Under the pieces are notes generated by a model. It was not told where the DNA came from and did not search any database. It worked only from the letters and a program-made list of their open reading frames with translations. Source: an uncultured Acetatifactor sp. (GTDB lineage Bacteria; Bacillota; Clostridia; Lachnospirales; Lachnospiraceae). From it: a DNA stretch of 63,376 bases. Both the position numbers and the translations under genes were made by a program. Where the stretch lies: assembly GCA_910584435.1 (NCBI GenBank), contig CAJUAP010000024.1, positions 1 to 63,376 on the forward strand, written 5' to 3'. Of this stretch, positions 46,212-54,439 are shown one piece after another (positions within the stretch are counted from its first letter, which is position 1; each line of letters starts with the position of its first letter).

Positions 46212-46320
46212 TTTCTCCCTCCCCTTATGGTTCCTGCATTCTGCAGCAATTTGCTATAATGATAACCACTGTCCTCTTCATAATGAACTGTTAAGAAAGT
46301 ATGTTACTGCCCCTCGATAC

Positions 46321-46518
46321 TCAATCATCCTTACAATATTTATAGCACACTTGTTCGATCCCTGCAACCACTTTTTCTTCGCATACCTGCAGACCTTTTC
46401 CGATATGACAGGTGAAGCACAACTCTCCGATTACAGTGACAGAATGAAATGTAACTTTTTTCCGACAAAATCGGCACCCTTTCCACCAATCCAAAGAGTG
46501 CCTCCAAAATAATCCCAC
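46321..46518 (-). CDS. Small Cys-rich hypothetical protein (doubtful)
   Basis: 65 codons from a GTG. The peptide has KGCRFCRKK, then ELCFTCHIGKG, then EQVCYKYCKDD, giving three Cys-x2/3-Cys pairs that could bind zinc. No convincing ribosome-binding site and no family recognised. It lies in the 392-bp gap between trkH and the restriction-modification genes, beside a TGAACTGTTA half-repeat at 46284. It may be a remnant. Confidence 0.3.
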   Translation of the reverse strand: MGLFWRHSLDWWKGCRFCRKKVTFHSVTVIGELCFTCHIGKGLQVCEEKVVAGIEQVCYKYCKDD

Positions 46519-46603
46519 CGAAAAATCATGCCCTGCTCAAAACCATAATGCAAGTCAAAATCACATTCCTGCGGAGCTTATCATACTTTGAATGATTACG
46601 TTC

Positions 46604-48058
46604 TCACCGATGCCGCCAGGTACTCCTGGAGAACAAAATTAAAATAGGGAAAATTTCCAGCCTTCCGGCAAGCATATCCATAATCAGCACCAGTTTGGAA
46701 AAGGTGCTGTATGCTGCAAAATTGCAGGTAGGCCCCACTACTTCAAAGCCCGGCCCAATATTATTGAAGCAGGTTAATACGGCGGAGAGATTTGTTGTGA
46801 TTGAAAACCCGTCTATAGAAACCAGCAGATAACTGAGTATAATGATAATCACATATGCCGCAAGGTAAGCGTTCGTATTCTGAAGCACCTTCTCACCTAC
46901 CGGCTGGCCATTGACCCTCACCACCTGAACCTTTTGAGGATGCACTACCTGGCGCACACTTCTGCGCAGACTTTTGATTACCAATAATACGCGCCCGCAT
47001 TTAAAGCCGCCTCCCGTACTGCCTGCACAGGCTCCAATAATCATAAGACTGAGCAGAATTGCCTTGGAAAACCCCGGCCACAGATCGAAATCCGTTGTGG
47101 CATAGCCTGTGGATGTAATAATAGACACCACCTGAAACGCCGCATGTCTGATTGTTTCCCCTAATGTGGCATAAAATCCCTTCAGATTTATAACAATCAG
47201 TATGATACTTCCCAAAGCCAGCCCCAGATACAGCCTTAACTCTTCATCCAGAAGCACATTCTTAAATTGCCGGAGCAGCAATAAATAGTAGCAGGTAAAA
47301 TTAACTCCGAACAAGAGCATGAATACGGTACAGACATTTTGAATATAAGGGCTGTAACTGGTGATACTGTCATTTTTAATTCCAAATCCTCCTGTTCCGG
47401 CTGTACCAAACGCTGTACAGACCGCTTCAAACAGTGACATGTCTCCCAGCAGAAGAAACACCACATTTATCACTGTCAGGATAATATACAGCAAGTACAG
47501 GATACTTGCTGTCTTCTTCATCCTCGGCACCAGCTTACCCACATTAGGCCCCGGACTCTCCGCCCTGAGCAGATGCATGGTATAACCATTGTCATCGCCC
47601 CCCACAGAAGACACTGCTAACAGGAACACAAGCACACCCATTCCCCCCAGCCAATGACTGAAACTCCGCCAATACAGAACTCCCTTCGGCAGCCCCTCCA
47701 CCGCCGGCAGAATACTGGATCCTGTGGTGGTAAACCCTGATACAATCTCAAAAAACGCATCAATCAGACTGGGAATTGCTCCTGAGAGATAAAAAGGCAG
47801 ACATCCCAGCAGACTCATAACAATCCAGCAGATGCCCACACAAGCCAAACCATCTTTCGCCAGAAAAAGCTTCCTGGCTCCCCTGCACAGCAACAGCAAT
47901 AACCCTGCCGTTGTCATAACCGCAAGAATACTCCACAGAAAGGCCCATACTGCGGCATACTCCTTTTCCCACAGACTGATCAACATTGCGGGCACCATGA
48001 AGACCGCCTCCACAAGCAGTATCTTGCCCACAAATCTCCCCATCATTTTATAGTTCAT
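46604..48058 (-). CDS. trkH: Trk-type potassium uptake membrane subunit
   Basis: Pore subunit for K+ uptake. 484 residues with four membrane-pore-membrane repeats; the selectivity-filter turns are readable as GFTTTGSSIL, GTAGTGGFGI, TSTGYATTDF and NNIGPGFEVV. Its ATG overlaps the stop of the repeat-coded frame before it (ATGA). trkA lies upstream, separated by a 30-bp minisatellite. Confidence 0.94.
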   Translation of the reverse strand: MNYKMMGRFVGKILLVEAVFMVPAMLISLWEKEYAAVWAFLWSILAVMTTAGLLLLLCRGARKLFLAKDGLACVGICWIVMSLLGCLPFYLSGAIPSLIDAFFEIVSGFTTTGSSILPAVEGLPKGVLYWRSFSHWLGGMGVLVFLLAVSSVGGDDNGYTMHLLRAESPGPNVGKLVPRMKKTASILYLLYIILTVINVVFLLLGDMSLFEAVCTAFGTAGTGGFGIKNDSITSYSPYIQNVCTVFMLLFGVNFTCYYLLLLRQFKNVLLDEELRLYLGLALGSIILIVINLKGFYATLGETIRHAAFQVVSIITSTGYATTDFDLWPGFSKAILLSLMIIGACAGSTGGGFKCGRVLLVIKSLRRSVRQVVHPQKVQVVRVNGQPVGEKVLQNTNAYLAAYVIIIILSYLLVSIDGFSITTNLSAVLTCFNNIGPGFEVVGPTCNFAAYSTFSKLVLIMDMLAGRLEIFPILILFSRSTWRHR

Positions 48059-48081
48059 AACATAGCCTCGATTCCGCTATT

Positions 48082-48340
48082 CAATATTTCTTCATCTAAT
48101 ACTTCTCTATCTGATACTTCCTCTTCTAATGCTTCTCTATCCGATATTTCTTCATCTAATACTTCTCTATCTGATATTCCTTCATCTAATACTTCTCTAT
48201 CCGATACTTCCTCTTCTAATGCTTCTCTATCCGATATTTCTTCATCTAATACTTCTCTATCTGATATTCCTCTTCTAATGCTTCTCTATCCGATATTTCT
48301 TCATCTAATACTTCTCTATCTGATATTCCTTTATCCAAAA
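48082..48340 (-). repeat. 30-bp minisatellite between trkA and trkH
   Basis: About eight to nine 30-bp units, one of them 29 bp. On the minus strand one frame reads decapeptides VLDEEISDRE / ALEEEVSDRE and ends EEILNSGIEAML with a stop overlapping the trkH start (ATGA). The 29-bp unit near 48260-48288 breaks the frame. No ATG start is visible. Either a broken or slippage-controlled acidic repeat peptide, or a non-coding minisatellite whose period happens to be a multiple of three. Confidence 0.85.
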
Positions 48341-48348
48341 ATTTCTAT

Positions 48349-49707
48349 CTATTCAAATATATCATTCAGCTGATAGATTCCTTTCCCCTTGCTGGTGACA
48401 ATAATTACCGTATCACCTTCATAAAAGCTGGACTCTCCATTAGGTATCTCCAGCTTCGGCCCTTTCACAATACATACCACCAAAACACCCCTTTTCAGCC
48501 GCAGTTTCTTCAGCGGCTCACCGCAATGCCTGGTTCCCTTCTCAGCCAGAAATTCCATTGCCTCCGCCTGCCCGTCTGCAATGGTATGCACCGTCAGGGC
48601 AGCACCGGCCTGATTCTTCATAGCCCTTACATACTGCACAATTGTATTACAGCATAACTCCCTTGGAGAAACAATACTGCCCAGCGACAAGTCGCCGAAA
48701 ATATTCGTATCATCTGTACGCCCAAGCTTGGTAATCACCTGGGGAATATGGCTGCCGGTGCCATACAGCGAGATAATCATGTTCAGTTCATCCAATCCGG
48801 TCATAGTGACAAGGGCATCGCAATCAGAGAATCCTTCGCTTTCCAACAGGAAACGGCTGCTGGCATCCCCATGTATCACACTGGCAGCCGGCAGCATTGC
48901 CGCAAGCTGTTCACACCGATCAAAATCCCTCTCTATAATCTGCACCCCCATACCGCTTTTTTCCAGAAGCTTCGCCAGATAATAACTGACCCGTCCGCCG
49001 CCGCACAGAATGACTCTTTTCACCTTATGGGTAATGACCCCCAGATTTTTCAGCAAAACTGCCAGCGTATCCGTGGAGGCCGTTACGAAAATCCGGTCTC
49101 CTTCCCGCAACACAAAATTTCCGTCCGGCGCCACTGCTTTGCCGTCCCGAAGCACAGCGCATACCAGAATCTGGCACTTGACAATAGGAGCCATATCATT
49201 TAATGCCACATTGCAGAGCTTACTGCTGCCGTCTAAACGCAGCTCCACAATCTCCACACGTCCCTTGACAAAAGTATCCCTTTTAAGGAAACCAGGATAC
49301 TTTAACAGCCTCTCTATCTCCGCTGCCGCCTGCCGCTCCGGATTCACCGTCATGGACAGCGCAAACATTTCACGCATCTCATATATCTGTACCGCATATT
49401 CCGGGTTACGCACTCTTGCAATGGTATGAATATCAGGGTTCAGACCATGGGCAGTCATGCAGCACAGGAGATTCACCTCATCCTGTCCTGTCATGGCAAT
49501 GAGCAGATTTGCCTCCTCCACACCTGCCGCCTGCAACGTCTCCATAGAAGCACAATTTCCCTGCACTACCATAACATCATAACGCACTTCGCTGGATTCC
49601 AGCACCTTCGGATTGGAATCTATCAAAGTCAAGTCATCCCCCTCGGCTGACAGCTGACGGGTCAGTATCGCCCCCATCTTGCCGTCGCCGGCAATAATTA
49701 TCTTCAC
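48349..49707 (-). CDS. trkA: Trk potassium uptake regulatory subunit
   Basis: Cytoplasmic gating ring subunit of TrkH. 452 residues in two RCK repeats: nucleotide-binding motif MKIIIAGDGKMGAILTRQL with the acidic residue in LTLIDSNP, a C domain (ISEI-like, about 140-220), then a second Rossmann fold (RVILCGGGRVSYYLAKLLE) and C-terminal domain. Starts at GTG, 11 nt after AGGAGG. Operon with trkH. Confidence 0.94.
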   Translation of the reverse strand: MKIIIAGDGKMGAILTRQLSAEGDDLTLIDSNPKVLESSEVRYDVMVVQGNCASMETLQAAGVEEANLLIAMTGQDEVNLLCCMTAHGLNPDIHTIARVRNPEYAVQIYEMREMFALSMTVNPERQAAAEIERLLKYPGFLKRDTFVKGRVEIVELRLDGSSKLCNVALNDMAPIVKCQILVCAVLRDGKAVAPDGNFVLREGDRIFVTASTDTLAVLLKNLGVITHKVKRVILCGGGRVSYYLAKLLEKSGMGVQIIERDFDRCEQLAAMLPAASVIHGDASSRFLLESEGFSDCDALVTMTGLDELNMIISLYGTGSHIPQVITKLGRTDDTNIFGDLSLGSIVSPRELCCNTIVQYVRAMKNQAGAALTVHTIADGQAEAMEFLAEKGTRHCGEPLKKLRLKRGVLVVCIVKGPKLEIPNGESSFYEGDTVIIVTSKGKGIYQLNDIFE

Positions 49708-49725
49708 GACAACCGCTTCCTCCTG

Positions 49726-51048
49726 TCAATTTATGATCCTGCGCACTGTCAGAATGGTCTTGTAGTCAGCCCGGCTGACTTTAATGCCGCCGCTGGGATA
49801 GGGCTTACTATTGCTGGCATGCACGATCATCCCGCTTCCGATATAAATTGCCACATGCCCCTCATAACATATAATATCTCCGGGCTGCGCTTCTGCATAA
49901 CTCACTCCCGTTCCCACACTCTGCTGCTGGGTAGAGGTTCTTGGAAGCGAATATCCGTATTGACTATACACCCTGTATGTAAAACCCGAGCAATCCGCAC
50001 CGTCCGTCAGGCTGGTTCCGCCATATACATAAGGGTTTCCTATATACTGGCAAGCAAAATTGGCAATCTGCTTCCCCAGATCACTGCCGGAGGCATTGTC
50101 AATGGCTGTAGAATAATCCGTAGGAGTATAAGTGGGAAGAGTCGGCTTGGAAGCAGATGCCTGCAATTGCTTCAGCCTCTGTTGATCCCGTTCCAAAGCT
50201 TCCTTCGCTACTGCGGCATCCTGCCTGGCTCTTGCTATCTCCGCTTCATAATTGGCAGACTCCTGCTTCTTCCTGGCCAGCATAGTATCCAGCTTTGACT
50301 TCTGTACCTTCAATTCCGCCTTATCTGCTTCCAACTGTTCTCTATGGGTCTCCAGATCCTGCTTATCCTCTTCCAGCTGCTGTTTCACCGCCTCCAGTCC
50401 GGCCTTCTCTTCCTCCAGGCGATCCCACAGATCATGTACCTGGTTCTTCATGTCTATATACGATAAAAGCAGATTCCTCTCATATTCATACATCTTCTCT
50501 ATATGATCCATACGGTTGAGTACACCGGCAAAGCCCTTGCCTTCCAGCAGAGCATTCAAAATGGTGTCCTCTCCCGTCTCATAGATCATCTTGGTACATG
50601 CGGCAATATTCTCTCGCAGCGTGTCCTCCCTTACAACAGCCGCCTCATACTCTGCCTCTGTCTCTTCAATCTGAACCTTCTTCCGGGCGATTTCTTCCTT
50701 CTTTGTAGAAATTTCCCCCTCTTTCCCGGAAATTTCCTTCTCCTTTTGAGCAATCTCATCTTCCTTCATGCCGATACTGGTCATGGTATTTACAATCTCG
50801 GCATTCAGGTCATCGATTTCCTCCTGTATCAGATCCTGCGCACTCTCCAGACCTACGATCTGATTGTAAAGCGCATTGATTTTGTCCTGATCGGCTTTGA
50901 TCTGATTCTGGATATCACTGACGGATGTCGCCTCCACCGCCAATGTTCCCCATCCCTCTGCGCCTAACAGTGCTGCCGCAAGGCTTACAGACAATATGAA
51001 GTTACATATGGTTTTCTCTTTTTTTCTCATGAGACTAGCATACCACAC
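49726..51048 (-). CDS. Secreted coiled-coil NlpC/P60 peptidoglycan hydrolase
   Basis: 440 residues (GTG 51048 with GGAG nearby; ATG 51030 lacks a site). A basic N-terminus (MRKKEKT) and hydrophobic helix form a signal peptide ending near VEA. Residues about 45-310 form a long Glu/Lys/Gln-rich coiled coil as in PcsB/CwlO-type hydrolases. The C-terminal NlpC/P60 domain has Cys (GADCSGFTYRVY) and His (GHVAIYIGSGMIVHAS). Probable D,L-endopeptidase of cell-wall growth, with the coiled coil likely keeping it inactive until FtsEX-like activation. Confidence 0.9.
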   Translation of the reverse strand: MWYASLMRKKEKTICNFILSVSLAAALLGAEGWGTLAVEATSVSDIQNQIKADQDKINALYNQIVGLESAQDLIQEEIDDLNAEIVNTMTSIGMKEDEIAQKEKEISGKEGEISTKKEEIARKKVQIEETEAEYEAAVVREDTLRENIAACTKMIYETGEDTILNALLEGKGFAGVLNRMDHIEKMYEYERNLLLSYIDMKNQVHDLWDRLEEEKAGLEAVKQQLEEDKQDLETHREQLEADKAELKVQKSKLDTMLARKKQESANYEAEIARARQDAAVAKEALERDQQRLKQLQASASKPTLPTYTPTDYSTAIDNASGSDLGKQIANFACQYIGNPYVYGGTSLTDGADCSGFTYRVYSQYGYSLPRTSTQQQSVGTGVSYAEAQPGDIICYEGHVAIYIGSGMIVHASNSKPYPSGGIKVSRADYKTILTVRRIIN

Positions 51049-51077
51049 TTCACTCCATTTTTCATTATGAAATAAAA

Positions 51078-51105
51078 AATTAAGAATTAGCCTATAATTC
51101 GCAAT
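51078..51105 (-). terminator. Weak terminator after asnS
   Basis: Short stem GAATTA / TAATTC (51084-51089, 51095-51100) followed on the minus strand by TTAATTTTTTATTTC. It includes the asnS stop codon. Confidence 0.35.
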
Positions 51106-52507
51106 TATTCACTGTTCTGGGGAAAGGAATCACATCACGGATATTACTCATGCCTGTGAGGTACATGACACATCTCTCAAATCCCAATCCAAAGCCTGCA
51201 TGTCTTACGGAACCGAATCTGCGCAAATCCAAATAGAAAGCATAGTCCTCTTTCCTCATCCCCATCTCTTCCATCCTCTGTTCCAGAACTTCCAGCTTAT
51301 CCTCTCTCTGGCTTCCGCCGATAATCTCGCCGATTCCCGGCACCAGGCAGTCCATAGCAGCTACGGTCTTACCGTCCGCATTTAACTTCATATAAAAAGC
51401 CTTAATCTCCTTAGGATAGTCCGTCACAAATACCGGGCGCTTGAACACCTCTTCCGTGAGATATCTCTCATGCTCGGTCTGCAGATCACAGCCCCAGGAT
51501 ACCTTATAATCAAAAGCATCATTATGCTTCTCAAGGATTTCAACAGCCTCCGTATAGGTGACATGGGCAAAATCCGAATCAGCCACATGCTGCAGCCGCT
51601 CAATCAGTCCCTTATCCACAAACTGATTGAAAAATGCCATCTCCTCCGGCGCATTTTCCAGCACATAGTTAATGACATATTTTAACATCCCCTCTGCAAG
51701 CATCATGTCATCCTGCAGATCCGCAAAAGCCATCTCCGGCTCAATCATCCAGAATTCAGCCGCATGTCTTGTGGTGTTGGAATTCTCCGCCCGGAAGGTA
51801 GGGCCGAAGGTATACACATTTTTAAACGCAAAAGCATATGTTTCCACATTTAATTGTCCGCTGACCGTAAGGTTGGTGGGTTTTCCGAAAAAGTCCCTGC
51901 TGTAATCAACCTTGCCGTCCTTGTCCACAGGAAGCTTCTCCATATCCAAAGTGGTCACCTGGAACATCTCCCCCGCACCCTCGCAGTCGCTCCCTGTAAT
52001 AATGGGAGTATGCACATATACAAATCCCCTCTCCATGAAGAAACTGTGAATCGCATAGGCAATCAGCGAACGCACCCGGAAAACCGCCTGGAATGTGTTC
52101 GTCCGGGGACGCAGATGTGAAATAGTGCGCAGATATTCAAATGTATGACGCTTTTTCTGCAGCGGATAATCTGTTGTGGAAGGCCCTTCCACCAGTACCT
52201 CCGCTGCCTGCATTTCAAAAGGCTGCTTTGCATTCGGTGTCTCCACAATAGTGCCCTTTACAACCAGCGCCGCTCCCACATTCATTTTACACAGCTCTTC
52301 AAAATTAGGCAGTTTATCTCCATACACCACCTGCAGGGTTTCAAAAAAAGTACCATCGTTGATAATAAGGAAGCCGAAATTCTTAGAATCCCGGTTGCTT
52401 CTGACCCAGCCGCCCACTGTGACTTCCCTGCCAATGTAATTTTCACGATTGCGGTAAAGCTCCTTAATGTCTGTCAAATGTAATCTTGCATTAGATTCCG
52501 TTCCCAT
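51092..52507 (-). CDS. asnS: Asparagine--tRNA ligase
   Basis: Class IIb aminoacyl-tRNA synthetase. 471 residues: N-terminal OB-fold anticodon domain (YIGREVTVGGWVRSNRDSKN), motif 2 (FGPTFRAENSNTTRHAAEFW) and motif 3 (GLGFERCVMYLTGMSNIRDV). Residues typical of AsnRS are present. The 206-bp upstream gap is AT-rich repeat without a T-box. Confidence 0.97.
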   Translation of the reverse strand: MGTESNARLHLTDIKELYRNRENYIGREVTVGGWVRSNRDSKNFGFLIINDGTFFETLQVVYGDKLPNFEELCKMNVGAALVVKGTIVETPNAKQPFEMQAAEVLVEGPSTTDYPLQKKRHTFEYLRTISHLRPRTNTFQAVFRVRSLIAYAIHSFFMERGFVYVHTPIITGSDCEGAGEMFQVTTLDMEKLPVDKDGKVDYSRDFFGKPTNLTVSGQLNVETYAFAFKNVYTFGPTFRAENSNTTRHAAEFWMIEPEMAFADLQDDMMLAEGMLKYVINYVLENAPEEMAFFNQFVDKGLIERLQHVADSDFAHVTYTEAVEILEKHNDAFDYKVSWGCDLQTEHERYLTEEVFKRPVFVTDYPKEIKAFYMKLNADGKTVAAMDCLVPGIGEIIGGSQREDKLEVLEQRMEEMGMRKEDYAFYLDLRRFGSVRHAGFGLGFERCVMYLTGMSNIRDVIPFPRTVNNCEL

Positions 52508-52521
52508 AGCTACCTCTTTTC

Positions 52522-52717
52522 TGCTTTTATTTTTTTGCTTATTTATTTTTTGCTTATTTATTTTTTGCTTTTCACATTTTTATGCTTTTTATATTTTTAT
52601 GCTTTTTATATTTTTATGCTTTTTATATTTCTATGCTTTTTATATTTCTATGCTTTTTATATTTCTATGCTTTTTACATTTTTATGCTTTTTACATTTTT
52701 ATGCTTTTTATACTTAA
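52522..52717. repeat. AT-rich 15/17-bp tandem repeats upstream of asnS
   Basis: 52523-52570 has period 14-15 (core TTTTTTGCTTATTTA). 52582-52717 has eight 17-bp units with consensus ATGCTTTTTATATTTTT. The array reaches the stop codon of the lipoprotein gene, so asnS mRNA made from upstream would carry a long purine-rich leader. Confidence 0.85.
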
Positions 52718-53772
52718 GGCGTTGTAATATCCGCCTTTTCTATCAGGAAGTCCATCACCTTTTCACTCATTACATAATTGCGGTATTCCTCCCTGTCATA
52801 GCTGCCCAGCAATTCTTCTATCGTAGTACCGGCAGCTGCAGCCTCCGCTTCCAATTTCTCCTGCAGCTCTTCATCTGATACCGTCAGCTGTTCCTTAATT
52901 GCAATCGCCTGCAGCAGCACATCCTGCCTTGCCTGCAGCAAAGAAAAATGGCTCACATAATCCTCGCTGGTCATTCCCATGGTATTGGCATAGGTTTCCG
53001 CGTCCACCCCATAGCCTGCCGCAACATTGGCAAGGCTGTTGTATATCCCATCGTGATAGGAATCCACGAAACTCTCAGGTAATTCATCCACCACACATTG
53101 ACTCAGCAGCTCTTCCATAAGAGCATTCTGCACTTGATAGCGATAACCGGCATCTGCACTTTCCTGAAGATAATCATAGACATACTGCCGCAGCTCTTCC
53201 ACTGTACTCACGTCCGGAACGCCCAGTGCCGCCACTACGGAATCTACCATTTCATCAGCAGCGGGAAGAATAAAATGTACCGTCACAGTGAACACCACCG
53301 GCTGTCCTGCCAATTCTTCATTTCTGAAATCGTCTGGAAACGCCAGGTTCAAGTCCACTGTTTCTCCCGGCATAACGCCTATCAGTCCTTCTTCAAAACC
53401 ATCGATAAACCGTCCGGAGCCAATGGTGAGATTCGCATTGGAGGCAGTCCCCCCTTCAAAGGCAACCCCATCCTTCTTCCCCGCGTAGTCTATAATAACG
53501 ATATCGCCCTCCTCAACCGCCCGGTTCGTAACTCCGCCGTTCTCTGCCGTCACATAGCTTTGATACACTGCCAGCGTCAGCTCGTCCCACTGGCTCTGCT
53601 GCACTTCCACCGGTTCTACGGAAATACTGATATTACTGTAGTCTCCCAAAGTAACATACTTATCCACGTTCATCTCACTCAAATTGCTGTTGGTAACCTC
53701 CGGCTCCTGGCCGCAGCCTGCCAGCAGACCTGCCAACAGGAAAACGGCTATCAAACTCACTGATTTCCTCAT
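52714..53772 (-). CDS. Trigger-factor-like peptidyl-prolyl isomerase lipoprotein
   Basis: 352 residues from MRKSVSLIAVFLLAG (GGGAGGAG upstream). Lipobox LAGC at about residue 20 marks a membrane-anchored extracytoplasmic protein. An FKBP-type domain (EEGDIVIIDYAGKKDGVAFE, GSGRFIDGFEEGLIGVMPGE, about 85-170) is followed by a trigger-factor C-terminal-like helical domain (about 180-345). The ribosome-binding N domain of trigger factor is missing, fitting a role in folding exported proteins, analogous to PrsA. Confidence 0.88.
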   Translation of the reverse strand: MRKSVSLIAVFLLAGLLAGCGQEPEVTNSNLSEMNVDKYVTLGDYSNISISVEPVEVQQSQWDELTLAVYQSYVTAENGGVTNRAVEEGDIVIIDYAGKKDGVAFEGGTASNANLTIGSGRFIDGFEEGLIGVMPGETVDLNLAFPDDFRNEELAGQPVVFTVTVHFILPAADEMVDSVVAALGVPDVSTVEELRQYVYDYLQESADAGYRYQVQNALMEELLSQCVVDELPESFVDSYHDGIYNSLANVAAGYGVDAETYANTMGMTSEDYVSHFSLLQARQDVLLQAIAIKEQLTVSDEELQEKLEAEAAAAGTTIEELLGSYDREEYRNYVMSEKVMDFLIEKADITTP

Positions 53773-54028
53773 AAAACTCCTCCCGTTTTTCATTCCATTT
53801 TGCGCCTGCTGCAGCGCCCATCCCCTCGGGGCAGTGCAGATAATCGATACTCACATGTACACAGCCTGAATTTCATCAGCACGTTAACGATATGGCCATT
53901 GCACGATGAAAGGCATTTATGCACCCTCTTATCCTTAAGAAAGCTCTGCATGTTTTTACATTGTAACATAACCTGGAAGAAATTACAATTGTCCCAAAAC
54001 CAATATTGCAGATATCCTGCAACAGCAG

Positions 54029-54060
54029 ACAACAGCTCAGACAGCCCACTGAATTGTCAC
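54029..54060. repeat. Dispersed palindromic repeat, degenerate copy
   Basis: ACAACAGCTCAG, 8-nt loop, CTGAATTGTCAC, resembling the perfect copy at 37150-37181. It lies in the 486-bp gap (53773-54258) between the lipoprotein gene and the ABC remnant, which otherwise shows no gene. Confidence 0.55.
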
Positions 54061-54122
54061 AAGGATGCATGCAGAACGCAGAAAATACGCTTCGGCACCT
54101 TGTTTAACTTCTACAAAACATA

Positions 54123-54167
54123 AAACGCTCCTGATGTCTGACAGTATATATCTTACACCAGGAGCAT
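54123..54167 (-). terminator. Terminator of the accessory cluster
   Basis: An 11-bp stem with one mismatch (GCTCCTGATGT / ACACCAGGAGC) and a long AT-rich loop; minus-strand exit GTTTTATGTTTTG. Downstream of the ABC remnant. Confidence 0.55.
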
Positions 54168-54258
54168 TCATTATATCCATATTCTTCTCTGAAAATCAGC
54201 ATTTCAATACAGCAAAATACAATTACCCACACTGAATCCTGCAGATTTCTTCAACAAT

Positions 54259-54423
54259 CTATCTTTCCTTACCTATAACTGCTTTCATTTGCGGCAAAAA
54301 CATACGCTTATATATACCATCCCTTGCAAACAGCTCATCATGGGAACCAATCTCTACTATTTTCCCCTCTTCCAAGACAGCAATTCTGGCAGCATGTTTT
54401 GCAAAAGACAGATTATGTGATAA
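54259..54423 (-). pseudogene. C-terminal remnant of an ABC transporter ATPase
   Basis: The open frame reads SHNLSFAKHAARIAVLEEGK, then IVEIGSHDELFARDGIY and KRMFLPQMKAVIGKER before a stop. That is the H-loop onward of an ABC exporter nucleotide-binding domain. It is closed upstream by a stop (TAA) just before the H-loop, and no Walker motifs remain. It follows the nucleotidyltransferase gene by 16 nt, so the cluster once had a third ABC gene at its 3' end, or a recombination brought the tail here. Confidence 0.75.
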
Positions 54424-54439
54424 TTACACTCAATTTAGT

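Noticed and set aside
52508..52713. T-box leader of asnS
   Set aside because: Only AT-rich tandem repeats are present; no T-box sequence (TGGNACCGCG-type) or specifier hairpin.
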